Positions 59,576 through 64,000 of a stretch of 64,000 nucleotides of DNA are shown here, in pieces. A model generated the notes under the pieces. It did not search any database. It saw nothing but the letters and a program-made list of their open reading frames with translations, and was not told where the DNA came from. The DNA comes from Cheiracanthium punctorium (Eukaryota > Arthropoda > Arachnida > Araneae > Cheiracanthiidae): positions 3,038,001 to 3,102,000 of the forward strand of contig JAWZYV010011619.1 of NCBI GenBank assembly GCA_038373885.1, given 5' to 3'. Every line of letters begins with the position of its first letter. Positions within the stretch are counted from its first letter, which is position 1. Both the position numbers and the translations under genes were made by a program.

Positions 59576-60384
59576 TAGTTTTCGAGCTTTTTAAAATCAT
59601 ACGTATTTTTTTAATTACTTTTTATAATATAAAGTGTCCATTAGTATTTTGCATTCAAAATCACTATCTCATTTTCTTATTTATACGGTTTTATTGAAAT
59701 CCTATTTTTAAAACATTGTAAATATTTTCCGCATGTAGTAAATAACTGGCTACTTTAGATAAGCACGACTTGTATTGATGACAGTCGCTTATAATTTAAA
59801 AAATGCAAAGCAGAATTAACAGGATACTGACAGTAAAACGGCCGAAATATTTTAATTTGGAAAAATTAGTTGTTTATTGTTATGTGAATAGCATGGCCCG
59901 TTAAAAAATTACATATTATGAAAGAAATTTTATTAATTATGATTTTTGGAAAATTTGTGTTATATAATGTGAGAATCATGCTTATGTATGATATCTATAT
60001 AGAAGTGCATCGTTATGTTAAGTGCTTTTAAGTTTTCATATTGTGAAAGCCTATTGCAAGCCTGCAATGACTGATAATTTTTAATAGCGCGTTTGATAAC
60101 GAATTTTCTCTCGAACTTAACTAGATATTAAAATATATAATTGCAAAGACAATTACATTTTTCCAAAGAGTTAACAGCATAAAAATCTATTTAGTGTAAA
60201 TTAAAATGCCTAATGAAAACAATCATTCATAAAAAAATTACACTATCAATAACCAATGAAAAACGTTGAATATTTTTGATTAGAATGTTTTCTCTAAAAA
60301 GTAACTTTTCCTTTAACACACTCCTGTGTTTTTTATAATATTGTAATTCATTAAATTTGGTGATACATCTCTTATATTTTGCAG

Positions 60385-60520
60385 CTAGCTAAATCAAGCC
60401 CTACTACCGTTTACCTTCGAAATTTAACATTAAAAAGCGAAGGTCAATATACCTGCCAAGTATCAGCTGATGAACCTTATTTTGGGTGTGTTCAAGTCCA
60501 CAGAGACGTCATAGTTTACA
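60385..60520 (+). CDS. beat: beaten path-like gene, exon encoding second half of Ig domain 1
   Basis: The exon follows TTATATTTTGCAG and ends before GTAAGT. It continues in phase 0 from the previous exon: LAKSSPTTVYLRNLTLKSEG, QYTCQVSADEPYFGC, then VQVHRDVIVY plus one base. LRNLTLKSEGQYTC is the Ig F-strand with the second cysteine, and VSADEPYF corresponds to the CEVSAEAPSF motif of Beat proteins. The total from GREKLYSVKW to this Cys is normal for the family, so domain 1 is complete across the two exons. It ends with one base of a split codon, which fits the two bases opening the next exon. Confidence 0.92.
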
Positions 60521-61079
60521 GTAAGTTTCTATACGGGACTATAACTTTTAACAGCATATTCTCGGTAATTATTTAATTGAATTGCTAGTTATTTGCCTAT
60601 GCAAAAAAATATTTTTGTTACATTTATATTTATTAAATATTTTATTATAATGTAATCATAAATAAAACACTTCTGTAAAAATATGACACTGATAATTCCT
60701 AGTAAATTTTCTCTAATGAGACATACATATTCCTTACTTCCTCATTTTATAAGAAACGTAACTCATGTAGCATATTCATACACACACGCATGCCTTTTGC
60801 TCATAATGTGTGTGTGTGTGCATATATTTTTCAGATAATATTAATGCATTAATGCAACATTCGATTTGAAAGTGTATATTTGCAGTACCAAGTAATATAT
60901 TCCCATTAAAAATTAAATAAGGAGAAATTTATGAAAACTGGTATTCTTTTCAAAAAATGTTTGGTGATGAAACTACTTCTAGATAAATAATGACGCACTT
61001 TAATCTTAAATCATATACATCCGTTTTATAATTAATCCCTATTCCCACAGCTTTTTTAATAAAAGCTTATCATATAACA

Positions 61080-61337
61080 TTGAACTATAAATGTATCATT
61101 TTTCTGCTACAAGATTTACATAAATATCATTATACCTATGAGACAAACCTAATATATATTAAGTGGCTGAAATATACAGCCTGCTGCAAGAACGGGGAGA
61201 TGACTTTTGCAGTGAAACCCCAGTTTAAAATTTCCGATGTTAGTCTGACACTTCGTCATTTTCATATAGAATCTGATGCAAAATATCCCTTACAGATTTC
61301 GGCAGAAATACATTATTTTACTAAAGCTATTGCATGA
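61080..61337 (+). pseudogene. possible Ig-domain relic resembling the beat exons
   Basis: An 85-codon frame contains YHYTYETNLIYIKWLK, VSLTLRHFHIESDAKYPLQI and SAEIHYFTKAI. These line up in order with FYDLGREKLYSVKWFK, TVYLRNLTLKSEGQYTCQV and SADEPYF of the two flanking exons. Both Ig cysteines are lost, about 11 residues are missing between the halves, and no intron separates them. It could be a decayed duplicate or retrocopy of a Beat-like Ig domain, or chance; the similarity is suggestive only. No stop breaks it until 61335. Confidence 0.35.
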
Positions 61338-61679
61338 GGCATTCACCTATATCTGCTTTCCTAAATTTATTGGTGAAAATTGCCAAAATACCGCTACAAC
61401 CTTTTTTTTTTTGTACACTGAAAAAAGTTTGAGTTCTAGTTACATTATGCTGCAGTTGCATGTAACTAAGGAACAGAGCGGTGGTAAATAAGCGTTTTCT
61501 TTTTTTGTGTGTGTACTGTGAGGGATATATTTCTAAAACCTTTCGTGTTCAGTTTCTTAATCATTGCAATTTTGAAGTATTATTTCTTTGTCTTTTGAAA
61601 GCAACATTTAATAAAGATTTGACGTGCATTTTACATTGAAAAATATTTTTTATAAGCCAGAAGTGGTACAGTAGGTTGA

Positions 61680-61960
61680 AGATCGTTTCCCTTCAGAACT
61701 CCGGAAGGGAAGCAGCGCTGGTCTTGCCCAACACTTGGGAGGGAAACAATCTCCCTCGATCGGACTGCTGTGTTACTGTGATACATTAAAGGGAGCTGAT
61801 GCACGTAAAATCTGCCCTGGCTACAATCTCCATGTTGAAATGATATTTCAGGTGTGACAATCCAGATATAGGTCTCCCCTCTGAAACTGATTCGAAATCT
61901 GAGACCTCACTGCTTAGGGCGTAACGTTGGTATACACCTGTAATAAATTTCTGACTTCTG
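61680..61960 (-). repeat. SINE-like, tRNA-derived repeat (minus strand)
   Basis: A GC-richer island. On the minus strand, TAAGCAGTGAGG and then GATTTCGAATCAG, about 15 nt further on, resemble pol III A and B boxes of a tRNA-derived SINE head. The tail side contains GGGAGGGAAACAATCTCCCT, a small palindrome. The family is unknown. Confidence 0.45.
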
Positions 61961-62319
61961 AGTGGCGAATGCTTACTCGGCAAATGCTCGCTCTAGGAAA
62001 AAATAATGATAGAAAATCGCCAATTTTTCGGGGGGAAACATACGTTAAGTTTTTAATAATATTTTATCTGATCTCCTTGGCAACGTTATCTAAATCTGTA
62101 ATTGAACAAATATAAATTCCAAAAGCTTTAGCACAGCAAACATACTAAAAGAACTTATCTATATAATCAAATAGCATTCTATTAACCGAATCTTTCCTAG
62201 AAACGCTTATACATTGGAATTCAACTAGTGGGATTTTTTTCATGTCTTTGTTTATCGTCGAAAGCAGCATTCATTGGCTTTTTTCCCTGAGAGAAAGTAT
62301 TGATTGTGATTGCTGATCA

Positions 62320-63104
62320 TGATAACAAAATAGAATTCGGAATTATCTCCACTTCAATTAATCTGTTTGCGGCGATGGGTTTCGAAATTGCAGTCACAGC
62401 ATTAAATGTTTATCTCTTAGAGAATTATCTTTGTTCTATCTAATGCAATTGTGGTAAAATGAAAAATAATGCATATCAAACACACTGTCAAAATGTTGCA
62501 TTTGTTTAACACTTTACCACAAGATTGAAAAGTGTTTATGATTTCGGTTTGTCTGTCCATCCGTCTATCCTACCGCACATAAGAATTGATTCCTACGAAA
62601 TTAGAGTATGTTATTTCTATGTACTCTAGAATGTACCTTACTGAAACCGTACGTAGCCTTTATAGTTCTTTTACAGGAGTGTTGGAAAGAAATTCAATAC
62701 ATTACGGTCTATGATAACAAAATAGAATTTGGAATTATCTCCACTTCAATTAATCTGTTTGCGGCGATGGGTTTCGAAATTGCAGTCACAGCATTAAATG
62801 TTTTCCTCTTAGAGAATTATCTTTGTTCTATCTAATGCAATTGTGGTAAAATAAAAAATAATGCATATCAAACACACTGTCAAAATGTTGCATTTGTTTA
62901 ACACTTTACCACAAGATTGAAAAGTGTTTATGATTTCGGTTTGTCTGTCCGTCCGTCTATCCTACCGCACATAAGAATTGATTCCTACGAAATTAGAGTA
63001 TGTTATTTCTATGTACTGTAGAATGTACCTTACTGAAACCGTACGTAGCCTTTATAGTTCTTTTACAGGAGTGTTGGAAAGAAATCCAATACATTACGGT
63101 CTAT
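62320..63104 (+). repeat. tandem duplication, 392-bp unit, two copies
   Basis: GATAACAAAATAGAATT starts at 62321 and 62713, and the two units match almost base for base through CTGTCCGTCCGTC and GGAGTGTTGGAAAGAAATYC to CATTACGGTCTATG. The 60-75-codon frames in it are duplicates of each other and not genes. A related TTGAAAAGTGTTTATGATTT word occurs at about 9709, so the unit includes part of a dispersed repeat. Confidence 0.92.
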
Positions 63105-63708
63105 GGACAGTCTCTTTTAAAAGGTATTTCGGAGATATACGAATATTTGAAACAAATCAAAATTGATACATGCTATTAAACAACACAAAAAATGCTTTTC
63201 AACTAAATTACTGACATACCATTTACAATTCATCTTCTGAATCACTTAAAAGAATTCAAGTATAAGCCAGTATGGTAGTTAGAGACATTCATCCATTCGA
63301 AGGACGACATAATAGATACCTGTAACAACTTACTCTTAATTTGAAAAGAAGAAATAACATTTTAAGTTTTTTCACAGGGTCTTGCAAAATTACATTAATA
63401 GTGATATGCAGCTTTTTTGAGGTTATCCCAGCAATCTCGCCAAACTTGATGAGAATACATCGCCAAATTTGGAGCAAAAATATTGTTGGAAAGTGTTTTG
63501 TATTAGATGCATTTGACATGATTTATCTTTCATTTTCCGTTTAGCACAAACATTCCTTTAAATTCTCAATCACAAATCTAGACATGTAAATTAAAGAGCA
63601 AAATTCAAAATATATTACAACATTCTTCTATAAAATAAAGCACGTAAATCTAATTGATTCATGAACCCAGATACGGTTAATTTTAATAAATGTTTTCATA
63701 TTTTTCAG

Positions 63709-63836
63709 TTCCACCAGAATCATCACCTCGTATTTATGGCGAAATATCAGATTTTAGTGACAACCTCACTCTACATTGTTCATCGGCAAAATCAAAACCA
63801 GCTGCAAATCTGAGTTGGTATGTCAACGACGTACTG
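63709..63836 (+). CDS. beat: beaten path-like gene, exon encoding start of Ig domain 2
   Basis: The exon follows TATTTTTCAG and ends before GTAAGA in phase 0. With the single base from the previous exon it encodes IPPESSPRIYGEISDF, SDNLTLHCSSAKSKPAANLS and WYVNDVL. The PPE.SP.I.G...Y..GD.L...C.S..SKPAA.L.W.IN pattern is the second Ig domain of Beat proteins, with Cys and Trp in place. Remaining exons (second cysteine, C-terminal tail or membrane anchor) lie beyond the right edge. Confidence 0.92.
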
Positions 63837-64000
63837 GTAAGAACGTAAAAAGAACACCACGATACATTGTTGATATTCATTCATACTTTATTTAATGTTT
63901 GTGTTAGGAATATTTATTTTTATGTCATTAAGAAGTTTACTTTTAAAGCAGGATCGTAAATACAAATAGTAAAGTTTTTTTTCAATATGTTTTATTCTAC
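63837..64000 (+). other. start of the next beat-like intron
   Basis: GTAAGA donor followed by AT-rich sequence to the window edge. The gene is cut here. Confidence 0.8.

Larger units (their letters stand above)
49723..60384 (+). other. beat-like intron, 10.66 kb
   Basis: Bounded by GTAAGT and TTTTGCAG, phase 0. It contains a hairpin (50332-50428), an antisense pseudogene (about 53060-54300) and a TA-flanked transposon (58686-59575). An A-rich AAAT microsatellite is near 52574-52612. The stretch 55.2-58.6 kb holds slightly GC-richer sequence with frames of 60-147 codons that I cannot assign. Long TE-laden introns are typical of this family in large arthropod genomes. Confidence 0.8.
60521..63708 (+). 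other. beat-like intron, 3.19 kb
   Basis: Bounded by GTAAGT and TTTTTCAG, phase 1. Contains short GT/CA repeats (60778-60822), an Ig-like relic (61080-61337), a SINE-like repeat (61680-61960) and a 392-bp tandem duplication (62320-63104). Confidence 0.85.

Noticed and set aside
60381..60390. GCAGCTAG at 60381 looks like a Helitron 3' end
   Set aside because: No hairpin precedes it, and it is the acceptor site plus first codons of a clearly in-phase beat exon.
1..64000. tRNA or rRNA genes, CRISPR arrays, bacterial operons
   Set aside because: No complete cloverleaf with both pol III boxes, no rRNA-like segment, no regular direct repeats with unique spacers, and no bacterial coding pattern. 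The B-box-like stretches fit SINEs better.

Overview
This is a window of AT-rich eukaryotic DNA with very low gene density. The best guess is an entelegyne/orb-weaver-type spider, or another arachnid. Evidence for this is one multi-exon neural immunoglobulin gene of the arthropod beaten path type split by kilobase introns, a Ty3/Gypsy element with a SAP-like/coiled-coil/SCAN-like Gag of the kind I associate with spider genomes, Penelope, Tc1/mariner and Helitron debris, and tRNA-derived SINEs. Nothing looks bacterial: no operons, and most open frames are short and uninterpretable.

Layout. Positions 1-4.4 kb hold nothing recognisable. At 4.4-6.5 kb there are SINE-like sequence, TGTATTTT-rich repeat, a fold-back and a mariner transposase relic. 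A 2.1-kb Helitron lies at 6775-8885 and a second family of Helitron at 13115-15645. A Penelope-type GIY-YIG relic is near 17 kb, with a tandem duplication at 17.9-18.8 kb. A Tc1/mariner-type element with long inverted repeats is at 21886-22668, a truncated Helitron at 24142, and further inverted-repeat elements at 27.2-27.6 and 27.9-29.0 kb. A reversed Tc1-like transposase pseudogene lies at 30.6-31.6 kb and a reversed Helitron at 33054-34232. After a SINE, a duplication, a mariner pseudogene with a hairpin, a 162-bp MITE and a LINE relic comes a second full copy of the 13-kb Helitron at 39696-42010. A Ty3/Gypsy LTR retrotransposon occupies 42539-47381, with near-identical LTRs and an ACTT target-site duplication.

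From 49505 to the right edge run three coding exons (49505-49722, 60385-60520, 63709-63836) of a beat-like gene on the + strand. They join in phase and encode a full first Ig domain and the start of a second. Introns of 10.7 and 3.2 kb contain an antisense transposon-associated pseudogene, a TA-flanked transposon, a near-perfect hairpin and a possible Ig-domain relic.

Most notable: the Helitron family copied at 13 and 40 kb carries about ten same-orientation copies of a sequence matching the CTCF consensus, at the same 39/122-nt spacing in both copies. The same AGATGGCGC/AGGTGGCGC core also occurs in three unrelated DNA transposon remnants in the window. The retrotransposon has fresh LTRs but an internal deletion of RNase H and most of integrase, so it was probably mobilised in trans or was deleted after insertion.
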